Source: an uncultured Eggerthellaceae bacterium (GTDB lineage Bacteria > Actinomycetota > Coriobacteriia > Coriobacteriales > Eggerthellaceae). From it: DNA of 64,000 bases. Each line of letters starts with the position of its first letter. Within the stretch, counting starts at the first letter, position 1. Under the pieces are notes generated by a model. The model was not told where the DNA came from. It saw nothing but the letters and a program-made list of their open reading frames with translations, and did not search any database. Both the position numbers and the translations under genes were made by a program. Shown piece after piece: positions 24,588 through 33,724 of the stretch. The stretch covers positions 434,001-498,000 of the forward strand of contig CAUDUM010000001.1 of assembly GCA_958452575.1 (NCBI GenBank), read 5' to 3'.

Positions 24588-26480
24588 TCACCCGAGATCG
24601 GATCGCAGCGGCTTGTGCGCCAGCTTGCGGCGGGTGAGGTCTTTCTGCATGCCCACGACGCTTTGGAAGATGAAGTCGTATTCCTCCTGCGACAGACCGC
24701 GCGGATCGGAAAGACGCGCACGCATTCCGGCGATGGCCTCCTCGGCATCGCCGATGGCGAGCTCCTCCGAAAGGAATGCGGCAAGCTCGTCCGGTTGCGA
24801 ACTATCCCCCATCTGGCCCGAAGTGAGGATCCCCGCCGCCTGGGGCACTGCGCGGGAAACCTCGCCGACGATCCGGGCAGGGTCGACGGCTCCCCCCTCC
24901 GCCAGGATGTCCAGGATTCCGCGGGCCACCGCCTCGTGGACGGGGTCGTGCCATTGCGTGCTGGCAAGGGCGTCGACATGCGCAAGACCCACGCGCGGGT
25001 CGCGCGCGGCAAGGCTTAAAAGCTCACGCTCGAACCGCAAGCGGCTCTGCTCGGAAGGCTCCATCGCACGTTGGGGCCGACTCGATTCGGGTGCCGAAGA
25101 ACCGTCAGCGGAAGACATGCCGGATGCCGCGTCGCCTTGAACATCGTCGGGCTCGGTCTGCTGCCGAGGCGGCTTCAGACGCGAAAGAGCCTCAAGAGCG
25201 TCCTCCTCGCGCGCTCTGACGCGCCCGGCGATCTGACGCGCGTAATCTTTGGCCAAGAGCGAGCCCTTGATCGGCGCGAGCACCGACAGGGCATCAGCCA
25301 AAGCGGCGGAGCGACCCTCGGGACGCGACAAGTCATAGCGCTCGATGCGCCGATCGATGCCGTATTGCACAAGCGGCTGAGCATCGTCGATCAGCGCGCG
25401 CAGGGCATCGGCTCCCCGCTGCGCCACGAAGTCCGCCGGATCAAGGTCGTCGGGCAGCGTGACAGCGGCAAGCTCGACCCTGCTGCGCCCCGCCTCGGGA
25501 GTCATGCTGTCATCGATGAATTGCAAGGCACGATCCGCTGCACGCTGGCCGGCGGCATCTCCGTCGAACAGATAGACGATGCGATGCTGCGCATGGCGTG
25601 AGAGTACACGCAGATGTCGCGAGGTGAGCGCGGTGCCCAGCGTCGCGACGACGTTGCGCAACCCCGCCTCGTGCAGCATGATCACGTCGGTATAGCCCTC
25701 GACGACCACGGCGCAACCGGTTGAAGCCATCGCGGCCTTCGCATGGTCGAGACCGTAGAGCACCTGGGACTTGCGGAAGATGGGGGTCTCCTGCGAGTTG
25801 AGGTACTTCGGCTCGCCCTTGCCGATGACGCGTCCGCCGAACGCGATGCATTCGCCTTGGACATCGTTGATGGGAAACATCACGCGGTTGAAGAAACGGT
25901 CGCGCAGCTTGCCGTTGCGGGACAGGGCGACGTTGGCCTCGACCATCTCATCGGCAGCAAAGCCTTTGGCCATCAGGTGCCTGACCAACGACTCGCGCCC
26001 CGGCGCGAACCCGAGCTGCCAGTCTTTGGGAACGCTGCCGCCCATACCGCGTCCCGCAAGGTACTCGCGCGCGGCCTGAGCGTCGGCGCCTTTTCCCCGC
26101 ATGAGCTGGGTGTGGTAGAACTCGGCGGTCTCCTTGCAGATAGCCTTCAAGCGCTCTCGCTTGCTGCGCGGCGCGGTCCCCCGCCGTGCCTCCTCGGAAA
26201 GCTCGATGTGGGCGCGGTCGGCCAGCTTGCGCACCGCTTCGGGAAACGTGAGGTCCTCCGCCTGCATGACGAAGCCGAACGCGTCCCCGCCGGCTCCGCA
26301 ACCGAAGCAATGCCAAAGCTGCGTGGAGGGATCGATCTTAAGCGAGGGCGTCTTCTCGTTGTGCAGCGGACAGCAGCACCAGAAGTCGCGCCCGCGCTGG
26401 CGAACCGGAGCGCGTTCGCCGATGAGCGCGACGACGTCGGTCGCCTCGCGTACCTTCTGGATGTCGTCATCGCTGATGAT
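24588..26480 (-). CDS. dnaG: DNA primase (start codon unresolved)
   Basis: Makes RNA primers at the replication fork. The zinc-ribbon domain reads DFWCCCPLHNEKTPS and LWHCFGCGAGGDAFGF, followed by the catalytic core and TOPRIM domain (VVVEGYTDVIMLHEAG, LFDGDAAGQRAADRAL) and a C-terminal DnaB-binding region, about 630 aa in all. The frame is open up to a TAG at 26507-26505, and the 8 codons between that stop and ISDDDIQKVREATDVV contain no ATG, GTG, TTG or CTG. The first ATC of an ATC-ATC pair is marked as a nominal start. The next ATG (26267) would delete the zinc domain. The gene is otherwise intact. Confidence 0.9.
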   Translation of the reverse strand: MISDDDIQKVREATDVVALIGERAPVRQRGRDFWCCCPLHNEKTPSLKIDPSTQLWHCFGCGAGGDAFGFVMQAEDLTFPEAVRKLADRAHIELSEEARRGTAPRSKRERLKAICKETAEFYHTQLMRGKGADAQAAREYLAGRGMGGSVPKDWQLGFAPGRESLVRHLMAKGFAADEMVEANVALSRNGKLRDRFFNRVMFPINDVQGECIAFGGRVIGKGEPKYLNSQETPIFRKSQVLYGLDHAKAAMASTGCAVVVEGYTDVIMLHEAGLRNVVATLGTALTSRHLRVLSRHAQHRIVYLFDGDAAGQRAADRALQFIDDSMTPEAGRSRVELAAVTLPDDLDPADFVAQRGADALRALIDDAQPLVQYGIDRRIERYDLSRPEGRSAALADALSVLAPIKGSLLAKDYARQIAGRVRAREEDALEALSRLKPPRQQTEPDDVQGDAASGMSSADGSSAPESSRPQRAMEPSEQSRLRFERELLSLAARDPRVGLAHVDALASTQWHDPVHEAVARGILDILAEGGAVDPARIVGEVSRAVPQAAGILTSGQMGDSSQPDELAAFLSEELAIGDAEEAIAGMRARLSDPRGLSQEEYDFIFQSVVGMQKDLTRRKLAHKPLRSDLG

Positions 26481-26551
26481 GGCTCGATCGCCGCCTTCCG
26501 CCTTCTAGCTGATTTCGCAGCCCAGTATAACGCAAGCGGCGTTGCCGATGA

Positions 26552-27772
26552 TCAGTCTCCTTGCACGCATGCGGCATCGAGCATACGCTGCGCAAGACGG
26601 TCCCACGAAAGAGCGGTGACGTCGCACGGATGCGGCGGCAGCACGATCGCACGTGCAAGCGCATCTGCGAGCCGACGCTCGTACGCGGGCAGCTCGTCCT
26701 CGCAGGGCCTATCGACATCCTGCATGCGAGGCGGCTCCACGTACACGATCGGCGCATCGGGAAGGAACCTTCCATAGAATTGCCTGATGCCGGGCAGATC
26801 GGCGGTGACCACCTTGCATCCGCATGCGAGCGCCTCGGCGATCACCAATGGCAGCCCCTCGAAAAAGGAGGGCAGCACGAACACGTCGGACGCACGGTAG
26901 GCGTCGACCAGCCGCTCGGTGGAAACCTTTCCGAGGAAACGCGGTTCGACCGTGCAGCGTCCGGCGCGATCGACGATCCGTCGGTACTCGCCCTCATCGC
27001 TATGGCCTCCCACCAGATCCAGCGAAAACGCCGTGCCGGTGGACGCAAGCAAATCCGATGCTGCAAGCAGGCTCTCCACGCCTTTTGCGATTCCGATCTT
27101 GCCGACGTAAAGCAATCGCGCTTCGGCGCCTTGGGGAACGCGAGGCGACACAGCGTCATCCCGGTTAAACACCGCGGCATCATAGCCGGTTCCGATTAGC
27201 GACACGCGGGAGGGGTCCACGCCAAACAGCTGCTCTATCTCCTCCGCCTGGGCTTCATGCAAGGCGAGGATTCTATCAAGCGCACGGATCTGCTGCTTGA
27301 TAAAGTCGCGCTGAAGCCCGTGTTGGGCGTACTGGCGCAGATCCGTCGAATGGCACACTGCGCATACGCGCCGATGCGCAAGCGTCTGGCGCGCGACCGC
27401 CGTGGCAAGGTACAGATGATGGCAGATGACCAGATCGGGCTGGAAGCGCTCGTCTTCCTCGACGATCGCACGTGCGAAGGCTTCTTTGAAGCTCCCCGCC
27501 ATCTCAGGAGAGAGGTCGCGGTACCGCGTCGCACGATACGGCATCACATCGGACATTCCGCAAACGGGGAAGGGAAGCTCCTCGGTTTCAAAGACGACGG
27601 GGCGCACCGACACCCCCGCGGCAAGGGAGGCGGCAGGATCGTCATCGGGCGCGACGCCGCAGATGACGGACACTTCGTGGCCAGCCTCCGCGAAGCTGCG
27701 CGCGGTCTGGGCAAGGAACACGCCGCTTCCGGTGCTGTCCGGCTTCTGCGCGCTGATGGTGAGGATCCTCAT
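26552..27772 (-). CDS. Glycosyltransferase family 4
   Basis: GT-B fold transferase of 406 aa. The N-terminal half starts MRILTISAQKPDSTGSGVFL, the form typical of GT4 enzymes that retain anomeric configuration. The C-terminal half has LLYVGKIGIAKGVESLLAAS and the donor-binding SDVFVLPSFFEGLPLVIAEA. No membrane helix is seen. It could act in cell-wall or exopolysaccharide assembly; the donor is unknown. The gene stands alone, upstream of dnaG on the same strand, and is divergent from dgt. A GGCGG-type ribosome binding site precedes the ATG. Confidence 0.88.
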   Translation of the reverse strand: MRILTISAQKPDSTGSGVFLAQTARSFAEAGHEVSVICGVAPDDDPAASLAAGVSVRPVVFETEELPFPVCGMSDVMPYRATRYRDLSPEMAGSFKEAFARAIVEEDERFQPDLVICHHLYLATAVARQTLAHRRVCAVCHSTDLRQYAQHGLQRDFIKQQIRALDRILALHEAQAEEIEQLFGVDPSRVSLIGTGYDAAVFNRDDAVSPRVPQGAEARLLYVGKIGIAKGVESLLAASDLLASTGTAFSLDLVGGHSDEGEYRRIVDRAGRCTVEPRFLGKVSTERLVDAYRASDVFVLPSFFEGLPLVIAEALACGCKVVTADLPGIRQFYGRFLPDAPIVYVEPPRMQDVDRPCEDELPAYERRLADALARAIVLPPHPCDVTALSWDRLAQRMLDAACVQGD

Positions 27773-27943
27773 GATGATATCCCGCCTCGTCGATTTGGTT
27801 GCGTTGCCCTATGGTAGACCAACGCCCCTCCGTTCAAAAGACCCTGCGGCTGCCACGATGCGCTGCCGAGGCATACGACCTGCTACAATGGGTGCGAAAA
27901 GCCGTGATGCACTTGCAACGCGTCAAACCGAAAGGACCCGTCC

Positions 27944-29164
27944 ATGGGCAGCTCCATCCCCTACCTAAAGCTCGATCCCGGCATTGAGGAAGCCATCCGC
28001 GCCGACCGCGCGGCGGGACGCGGCTCGCGCCATCGGACTTTGGACGAGGCGGTGCTGCGCCGCGAGCCGAACCCCCATGATGAGGCGACGCTTGCGCGCC
28101 CCGCTTTCGCTCGCGACATCGAGAAGATCCTCAACGTGCCCGCTTACAACCGCTACGCCGGCAAAACCCAGGTGTTCAGCTTCGTCGAGGACGACGACAT
28201 CTGCCGCCGCGGACTGCATGTCCAGCTGGTCGGACGCGTGGCACGCGCGATCGGCGAGCTGCTCGGACTCAACGGACACCTCATCGAGGCGATCGCCCTG
28301 GGCCACGACGTGGGCCACACGCCGTTCGGCCATGCCGGCGAACGCTACCTCAGCCGCATCCTGCATGCGCGCACCGGACGCTACTTCAACCACAATGTGC
28401 ATTCGGTCCGCGTGCTGGACAAACTCTACCGTCGCAACATCAGCCTGCAGACGCTCAACGGCGTGCTCTGCCACAATGGCGAGTTCGCCTGCCAGACGCT
28501 CGAACTCGGCGCTATGGCGGATTTTTCCCAACTCGACGCGGCTGTGGAGACCTGTGTCCGGGACGAATCCTCTATCGCGACCTTGCGCCCCTCGACGCTC
28601 GAAGGATGCGTCGTGCGCGTGAGCGACATGATCGCCTACATCGGCAAGGACCGCCAAGACGCCATCGACCGCGGCGTCATCCCCTCGCTCGACATCTTCG
28701 ACTCCGACTACATCGGAACCGACAACGCCCGCATCATCAACAACCTGACCGTCGACATCGTCAACCACAGCTACGGCACCGAACGCATCAGCATGAGCGA
28801 AGAGGCGTTCTCCGACCTCAAACGCGCCAAGCGCCAAAACTACGAGTTGATCTACAACGAAGAGGGCATGACCGAAGATGCCGGCAATCTGGTGCAGGAG
28901 ATGTTCGAGCGCCTTTACGAGCGGCTCATCCAAGACCTCGCACGCGGTGACGAGTCGTCGCCTGTCTTCAAGCACCACACCGCCAGGCTCTGCGCCAAAT
29001 CGCGCTCGATCACCCCAGAGGACTACCTGCGCGAAGACGCGGATCAGATCGTCGTCGACTACATATCGTCGATGACGGACGATTACTTCCTGTCGCTGTA
29101 CCGCCACTTGTTCCCCGACGACGTGCGACGCGTTTCGATCCGCGACTACTGCGCGGATCTATGA
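27944..29164 (+). CDS. dgt: Deoxyguanosinetriphosphate triphosphohydrolase (dGTPase)
   Basis: HD-domain hydrolase of 406 aa that removes triphosphate from dGTP or other dNTPs. The metal residues are His92, the HD pair 121-122 (ALGHDVGHTPFGHAGE) and a later Asp (RVSDMIAYIGKD). The N-terminal RGSRHRTLDEAVLRRE stretch is typical of the short, ligand-activated dGTPase-like proteins. GAAAGGA lies 7 nt before the ATG. A TACAAT hexamer (27884-27889) may be its -10 box. yfcE follows 33 bp downstream. Confidence 0.93.
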   Translation: MGSSIPYLKLDPGIEEAIRADRAAGRGSRHRTLDEAVLRREPNPHDEATLARPAFARDIEKILNVPAYNRYAGKTQVFSFVEDDDICRRGLHVQLVGRVARAIGELLGLNGHLIEAIALGHDVGHTPFGHAGERYLSRILHARTGRYFNHNVHSVRVLDKLYRRNISLQTLNGVLCHNGEFACQTLELGAMADFSQLDAAVETCVRDESSIATLRPSTLEGCVVRVSDMIAYIGKDRQDAIDRGVIPSLDIFDSDYIGTDNARIINNLTVDIVNHSYGTERISMSEEAFSDLKRAKRQNYELIYNEEGMTEDAGNLVQEMFERLYERLIQDLARGDESSPVFKHHTARLCAKSRSITPEDYLREDADQIVVDYISSMTDDYFLSLYRHLFPDDVRRVSIRDYCADL

Positions 29165-29197
29165 TCGCGCATCCCCGATATTCCCAAAGGAGCTGCC

Positions 29198-29743
29198 ATG
29201 AAGCTGCTGATAGCATCCGACATCCACGGATCCGCCGCCGCCGCACGCGCACTCGCGCGCCGCGTCGAGCAGGAGCGGCCCGACCGCATCGTCCTTTTGG
29301 GGGACCTGCTCTACCACGGACCGCGCAACCCGCTTCCACCCTCATACGCTCCGATGGAGGTGGCAGGCATCCTCAACGAATGGGCGGATACCATCATGGC
29401 GGTGCGGGGAAACTGCGATTCGGAAGTCGATCAGATGGTGCTTTCGTTCCCCTGCCGCGCTGACTATGCCCTTTTGGAAGCGGACGGCCGCTTGATGCAC
29501 CTTTCCCATGGGCACCTTCCCGGCAACGCTCCCGACGATCCGCCGCGCTTGGCGCCGGGCTCCGTCTTACTGACAGGCCACACGCATGTGAAGACGCTCG
29601 ATGCGCGCGATGGCGTGCTGTTCGTCAATCCTGGAAGCACCTCGCTTCCCAAGGACGGAACGGCAAGCTACGCCGTCTACGAAAACGGCTCCTTCTACCT
29701 CAAGGATATGGATGGCGCGATAATCGAAGAGCTGTCGTGGTAG
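29198..29743 (+). CDS. yfcE: YfcE-type metallophosphodiesterase
   Basis: Calcineurin-like phosphodiesterase of 181 aa, probably using Mn2+. The metal-binding motifs are in order: DIH (8-10), GDLLYHG, GNCDSE, SHGH and GHTH, followed by FVNPGSTSLPKDG. YfcE/MJ0936 proteins split phosphodiesters such as bis(p-nitrophenyl) phosphate in vitro; the physiological substrate is not settled. AAAGGAG lies 5 nt before the ATG. It follows dgt closely, so the two may be co-transcribed. Confidence 0.9.
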   Translation: MKLLIASDIHGSAAAARALARRVEQERPDRIVLLGDLLYHGPRNPLPPSYAPMEVAGILNEWADTIMAVRGNCDSEVDQMVLSFPCRADYALLEADGRLMHLSHGHLPGNAPDDPPRLAPGSVLLTGHTHVKTLDARDGVLFVNPGSTSLPKDGTASYAVYENGSFYLKDMDGAIIEELSW

Positions 29744-29777
29744 CCGCCGCTGCGCACGGAGGTGATGGCAGCAACCG

Positions 29778-31250
29778 TCATCGACCGCCGCGAACGCTGT
29801 CTTGGATGCGCTCGCCTAAATCGATGAGCTCCTGGCGGTTGTGCACGCCGGCTTTGGAGTAAATGCGGCGTAGATGCGTGTCCGCCGTGCTCTTGGCGAT
29901 GCAGAGCTCGCCGGCGATGCGCTCCGACGTGCGTCCGCGCAAAGCCAAGGGAAGCACCTCGGCCTCGCGCTTGGACAGCCCCGCGTCCGCCGCGATCCGC
30001 CTGCACGCCTCATCGAAGGCGTCGATGCCCCCCGCAATGGCGGTGAGTTCGACATAATCACGTTCGGTGAACAGGAACAGGTAGGCGAACAGCGACGCCA
30101 GTCCGGCGCATGCGGCAACGGCGAAGGGCTGAGCCGCACCCGGCTGCGCAAGTTCGATCGCGTTTCCCAGCGCGATGCCGATGATCTCTCCAGCATACAG
30201 AGCGAAGAACCCGCGCGCGAACGACACGGCAGCGTCATTGCCCGATGCGCGGGCGATGGCAAGGAACATCGTCATAAGCACGCAGGTCAACCCGAGATGG
30301 CCGGCAAGCACGATGGATTGGCCGGTGATCCCAAACCCGCCGAGCACGGGGATGAACAAATACCCCGCCATCATGAGCAGCAATGCAAGGCGATAAACAC
30401 CCGCCAAAGATCCGCCGCCATCGGTTGCGTCATCACCTGTCCCCAGGTTGAGCGCGGCGAGCAGCTGCGCCGCGGCCACGCAGAACAGCACCAAGATGAG
30501 CAGCGTCGCCGGAAACGTCGGCATCGAAGCCATGCCGGGCTCCGACGAAAACACCTCCATAAAGCCTCCCGCGACTCCGAACAATGCGGTGCCCGCCACC
30601 ACCCTGCTCGAAAGCCGCGCGGCAGCGGCCCGCTCCTCAGGAGATGCGAGCAGTGCGGATAGAGACAAGGGGAGATCGGCATCGGCGTCATCTCGCTGCT
30701 CCGAAGCCGTTGAAGCAGGCACCATCGAACGCAGCGCCCACGCGCTGCCTATAGGCAGAAGCTTGAGGAGTTCGATCAAGCCGGGGATGGGAACAGCGAA
30801 AAGGATGAGGCCCGCAGCCGCACCGAGAGCCGTGGCAAGAAGAACCTCGCGGGAACCGCAGAAGCGAGGGAAGCCGACAAGCGCTCGTCCCCAAGCGCAC
30901 AGCAAAAACCCGGACGGAAGCCCCACCAGCGCGCCCTCGGCAGCAACCTCCAGGATTCCGGCGTTGAGGGGCAACGTCACCAGAAGCGAGCCGATGATGA
31001 GAAGGACCGCGTACCACCCCACCAGCGTGGGGGCCAGCAGCGCTTTGCGAGCCCTGAGCGAAGCGGCGCGCACGACAGCGAACGACAGCACCATGAAGGC
31101 GAGCGTCAAAAGAAGGTCGATGCGCTCGATAGGCGCACCCGCCACATCGACGGCTCGGTTGCTCCCCAAATAGAACAACGCGTAGAGGAAGCCCTGCTGG
31201 CACGCGAAACCCGCGACCGCGCGCGCGGATATCCCGTCGAACAGGCCCAT
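29778..31250 (-). CDS. Membrane-anchored LuxR-family regulator
   Basis: Protein of 490 aa. The N-terminal ~400 residues contain about a dozen hydrophobic segments resembling an MFS-like membrane bundle. The C-terminal domain is a LuxR/GerE helix-turn-helix: LSKREAEVLPLALRGRTSER, IAGELCIAKSTADTHLRRIY, SKAGVHNRQELIDLG. Such one-piece membrane regulators are multiplied in Eggerthellaceae; their signals are mostly unknown. GAAAGGGGAGG precedes the ATG; the longer frame (30 more codons) lacks a site. The target genes cannot be read from position. Confidence 0.88.
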   Translation of the reverse strand: MGLFDGISARAVAGFACQQGFLYALFYLGSNRAVDVAGAPIERIDLLLTLAFMVLSFAVVRAASLRARKALLAPTLVGWYAVLLIIGSLLVTLPLNAGILEVAAEGALVGLPSGFLLCAWGRALVGFPRFCGSREVLLATALGAAAGLILFAVPIPGLIELLKLLPIGSAWALRSMVPASTASEQRDDADADLPLSLSALLASPEERAAAARLSSRVVAGTALFGVAGGFMEVFSSEPGMASMPTFPATLLILVLFCVAAAQLLAALNLGTGDDATDGGGSLAGVYRLALLLMMAGYLFIPVLGGFGITGQSIVLAGHLGLTCVLMTMFLAIARASGNDAAVSFARGFFALYAGEIIGIALGNAIELAQPGAAQPFAVAACAGLASLFAYLFLFTERDYVELTAIAGGIDAFDEACRRIAADAGLSKREAEVLPLALRGRTSERIAGELCIAKSTADTHLRRIYSKAGVHNRQELIDLGERIQDSVRGGR

Positions 31251-31338
31251 GCCCTCCCCTTTCGCTTGATTCGATGCCGGTGCGCGTTCCATGATAGCCG
31301 ACCTGCCCCGGCGGCGCAGCGGCGATGGGCAATCGCCC

Positions 31339-31371
31339 AAAAACGCGCAACGCCCGCATGGCGGGCGTTGC
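31339..31371 (-). terminator. Intrinsic terminator of tatA
   Basis: A perfect 11-bp stem (31347-31357 with 31361-31371) closes a 3-nt loop and is followed on the reverse strand by GCG and five Ts. It lies 57 bp after the tatA stop and before the LuxR gene. Confidence 0.92.
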
Positions 31372-31427
31372 TGCTGAGGAAGGAATCGATCCTTATATGC
31401 TACTCGCGCGATGCGCGAGGGATCGCC

Positions 31428-31715
31428 TTAGGCTTTGGTGGTGACGCGGCGCGTGACCTTTTTCTTCTGGGGAGCAGGCTCCTCTTCGGCCGCCTCCTCG
31501 ATCGCGGCGACGGGCTGAGCCTCCTCGGCCGCCTCCTCGGCATCGGCGAAGCCCTCCTCGGCATCCTTCTTGGCTCCGCCCACGCCCTCACGCAGGTTCT
31601 TGACGGTCTTGCCCAGCGCGCTGCCAAGCTTGGGAAGGTTCTTCGGGCCGAAGATCAGCAGGATGACCGCCAGGATGATGAGGAGCTCGGGAACTCCCAT
31701 GCCGAGGATTTTCAT
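31428..31715 (-). CDS. tatA: Twin-arginine translocase subunit TatA/TatE
   Basis: Pore-forming component of the Tat exporter for folded proteins, 95 aa. It has one N-terminal helix (LLIILAVILLIFG), the hinge FGPKNLPKLGSALG, an amphipathic helix and an Ala/Glu-rich tail ending in a basic patch (KKKVTRRVTTKA). AAGGAGG precedes the ATG. No tatC is seen in the window, so the partner lies elsewhere. Confidence 0.92.
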   Translation of the reverse strand: MKILGMGVPELLIILAVILLIFGPKNLPKLGSALGKTVKNLREGVGGAKKDAEEGFADAEEAAEEAQPVAAIEEAAEEEPAPQKKKVTRRVTTKA

Positions 31716-32091
31716 GCGTGCCTCCTTAGGGCGTCGACTTCGTTTTGGATGGGCTCATCGTCCGTTATCAAAGCCCGTTGCGCCATCACGCAGAATGATG
31801 ATTCAAACGCAACGCGGGGATAAATGCTGTAATGCATATTGAGTATTCTTCGTTTTCCCTGTTGGAAGCTATTCTAAGTTGTAAATATGTCTTATCAGCT
31901 TCAAAGATCCCCGATGAGCAAGTATGAAGAAATCGCGGAGCGCTTCTGGCGAACCGATGGGGCGCGTATGGCGAAACGCTGTTCAAAGCGACGGATTGCG
32001 ATGATGCGTCATATCCGCTGCTAGGCTTATCCGCAAGGTCGCGACAACCGAACCACTCAACTGCACCCGTGCGACCGGAAAGGATAGGCCC
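31716..32091. other. AT-rich divergent intergenic region
   Basis: This stretch separates tatA (leftward) from a secreted-protein gene (rightward). The part from about 31795 to 31905 is clearly more AT-rich than its surroundings and probably carries both promoters, but I could not pair a convincing -35 and -10. No open reading frame, RNA element or repeat is supported. Confidence 0.4.
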
Positions 32092-32763
32092 TTGCAGGCA
32101 GTCCGTCCAACGACCCCCATGCGCCTTGCGCGCATAGCGGCGGCAGCGGCTTTGACGCTGCCTTTGCTGACAGCCGCCGCCTCGCCCGCTTACACTGACG
32201 AAGAATCCGCGCCGATCGCGGCATCCGCCCTCTCGGGAGTCGCGTCCCAAATCCAACACGTCGGCGACACCGCACTGCAGCGCGCCGATGAAATCGCGAT
32301 GCGCGCAAACCGCACGCTGTCCTACGACCCCGCTTTGATAGCGGCGATCGGAAGCCAGCAATCCACCGGGCACTGGGTATGCTGCCCTGGATTCTCATGC
32401 GCGTACGGAGATGCGATCATATACGGAACCGCGAATTCGCATGCGGCTTACGGATGCGGATGCTGCACCTGGCCCGGCTGGGGCGGAGGAAACTCCTCGT
32501 TCCGATCGCTCGGCACCGACCAGGCGCTGCTCCGCGAAGCCTATGACAATATCGCAGCTGGCAAGCCGACCGTCATCCATGTGTCGGGCTCCTCCAACGA
32601 GCACTGGATCTGCCTCATGGGTTATCGCGACGTGCAGGATCCCGACAATCTGACCTTGGACAACTTCATCGCGCTCGATCCCGTCGACGGAGCGCAGATC
32701 ATCGCAAGCGATAGATACTCGCTTTACGGCGACGCGTGCGAGCACGTAAGCGACGCGATTTGA
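32092..32763 (+). CDS. Secreted cysteine-rich protein, possible C39-like papain-fold peptidase
   Basis: Protein of 223 aa with a Sec signal peptide (basic MRLARIAAAAALTLPLL, cleavage probably near ASPAYT). The mature part has a cysteine cluster, WVCCPGFSCAYGDAI, then YGCGCCTWPGW, and a later histidine in NEHWICLMGY followed by NFIALDP. A Cys near the start, a His about 70 residues later and an Asp/Asn soon after are the order seen in peptidase_C39_2 and related papain-like folds; catalysis is inferred. The start is TTG with AAAGGA 7 nt before it; an internal ATG nine codons on is less well placed. Confidence 0.7.
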   Translation: MQAVRPTTPMRLARIAAAAALTLPLLTAAASPAYTDEESAPIAASALSGVASQIQHVGDTALQRADEIAMRANRTLSYDPALIAAIGSQQSTGHWVCCPGFSCAYGDAIIYGTANSHAAYGCGCCTWPGWGGGNSSFRSLGTDQALLREAYDNIAAGKPTVIHVSGSSNEHWICLMGYRDVQDPDNLTLDNFIALDPVDGAQIIASDRYSLYGDACEHVSDAI

Positions 32764-32768
32764 TGAAG

Positions 32769-32800
32769 AAAGGCGGCACCGTCATCGGCGTCGCCTTTTT
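32769..32800. terminator. Shared terminator
   Basis: AAAGGCG (32769-32775) pairs with CGCCTTT (32792-32798), with a short inner CCG/CGG pairing, and TTTTT follows on the plus strand. On the other strand TTTCTTC follows. It lies between the secreted-protein gene and the convergent ribF end, so it should serve both. Confidence 0.8.
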
Positions 32801-32803
32801 GGC

Positions 32804-33724
32804 TTAGAGATTATCCCTCACCCATTGGATATTGCCCATAACCGTGGCGATGAGCTCGTCGAGGTCTTCGAACTTGCGCATGGGGCGAAGCCAATGAGCG
32901 AACTCGAGCTCCACCTGCTTGCCGTAGAGATCTCCGGAAAAATCGAGAAGATGGGCCTCGCAGGTGGCGGTGGCGCGATCCGCGAATGTCGCTGCCACGC
33001 CGACGTTGACCGCAGCTTTGTACCGAACGCCATCCACTAGCGCATACGCCGCATAGACGCCGTCTCCGAGCACGCGCAGCATATCCTCGACGACAAGGTT
33101 GGCGGTGCGAAAGCCCATATCAGCGCCTTCCCCTCGTCCGGCAAGGACGGTGCCCTTGAGGGAATACCTCCTGCCCAGCAGACGGTTGGCGTCCTCGATG
33201 GCGCCCCTCTCCAGAAGCTTTCGGATGCGCGTGGCGGTGATGGGCGCCCCCTCCATCTCAAAAAGCTCGTGGGAGCGCACCAACATGCCGCGGGAGTCGC
33301 CCCAAAAGCGCATATCGGAGACCGTCCCCGTTGCGCGGACGCCGAATCTCAGATCGCAGCCGACATGGATCGCAGACGGCACGCTTGCGCCGAACGTCGC
33401 GTCCAAAAAGGCGTCGGGGGCCAAACCCGAAAGCTCGTCGGTGAAAGGCAGGATGGCGACGACGTCGGCCAGATCGGACAAACAGCCGATACGCGCCTCG
33501 TTCGACATGAGCTTCTTCAACCGCTGCGGATGGAAACGCTCGTCAGGATCGACGTCGAAGGTAAGGACCACGAAACGACCGCCCGATCGCGACGCCTCCT
33601 TGCGTGCGCAATCGAGCAGGTAACGGTGCCCTCGATGCACGCCATCGAACACACCGAACGCGCAGCTGCTTTGCGCGAACAGGTCGCCGGGCGCATCGAT
33701 GTCCACTTTATAGACAGCTGCCAC
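32804..33724 (-). CDS. ribF: Bifunctional riboflavin kinase/FAD synthetase
   Basis: Makes FMN from riboflavin and FAD from FMN. The 306-aa protein has the N-terminal nucleotidyltransferase domain (CAFGVFDGVHRGHRYLL at about 21-37, then DLRFGVRATG) and the C-terminal flavokinase domain (GRGEGADMGFRTANL, GDLYGKQVELEFAHWLRP). The start is GTG with AAAGGGG 6 nt upstream and lies inside the last codons of truB, a 17-bp overlap that suggests coupled translation. The frame is open much further upstream inside truB, but that part is not RibF-like. Confidence 0.94.
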   Translation of the reverse strand: MAAVYKVDIDAPGDLFAQSSCAFGVFDGVHRGHRYLLDCARKEASRSGGRFVVLTFDVDPDERFHPQRLKKLMSNEARIGCLSDLADVVAILPFTDELSGLAPDAFLDATFGASVPSAIHVGCDLRFGVRATGTVSDMRFWGDSRGMLVRSHELFEMEGAPITATRIRKLLERGAIEDANRLLGRRYSLKGTVLAGRGEGADMGFRTANLVVEDMLRVLGDGVYAAYALVDGVRYKAAVNVGVAATFADRATATCEAHLLDFSGDLYGKQVELEFAHWLRPMRKFEDLDELIATVMGNIQWVRDNL

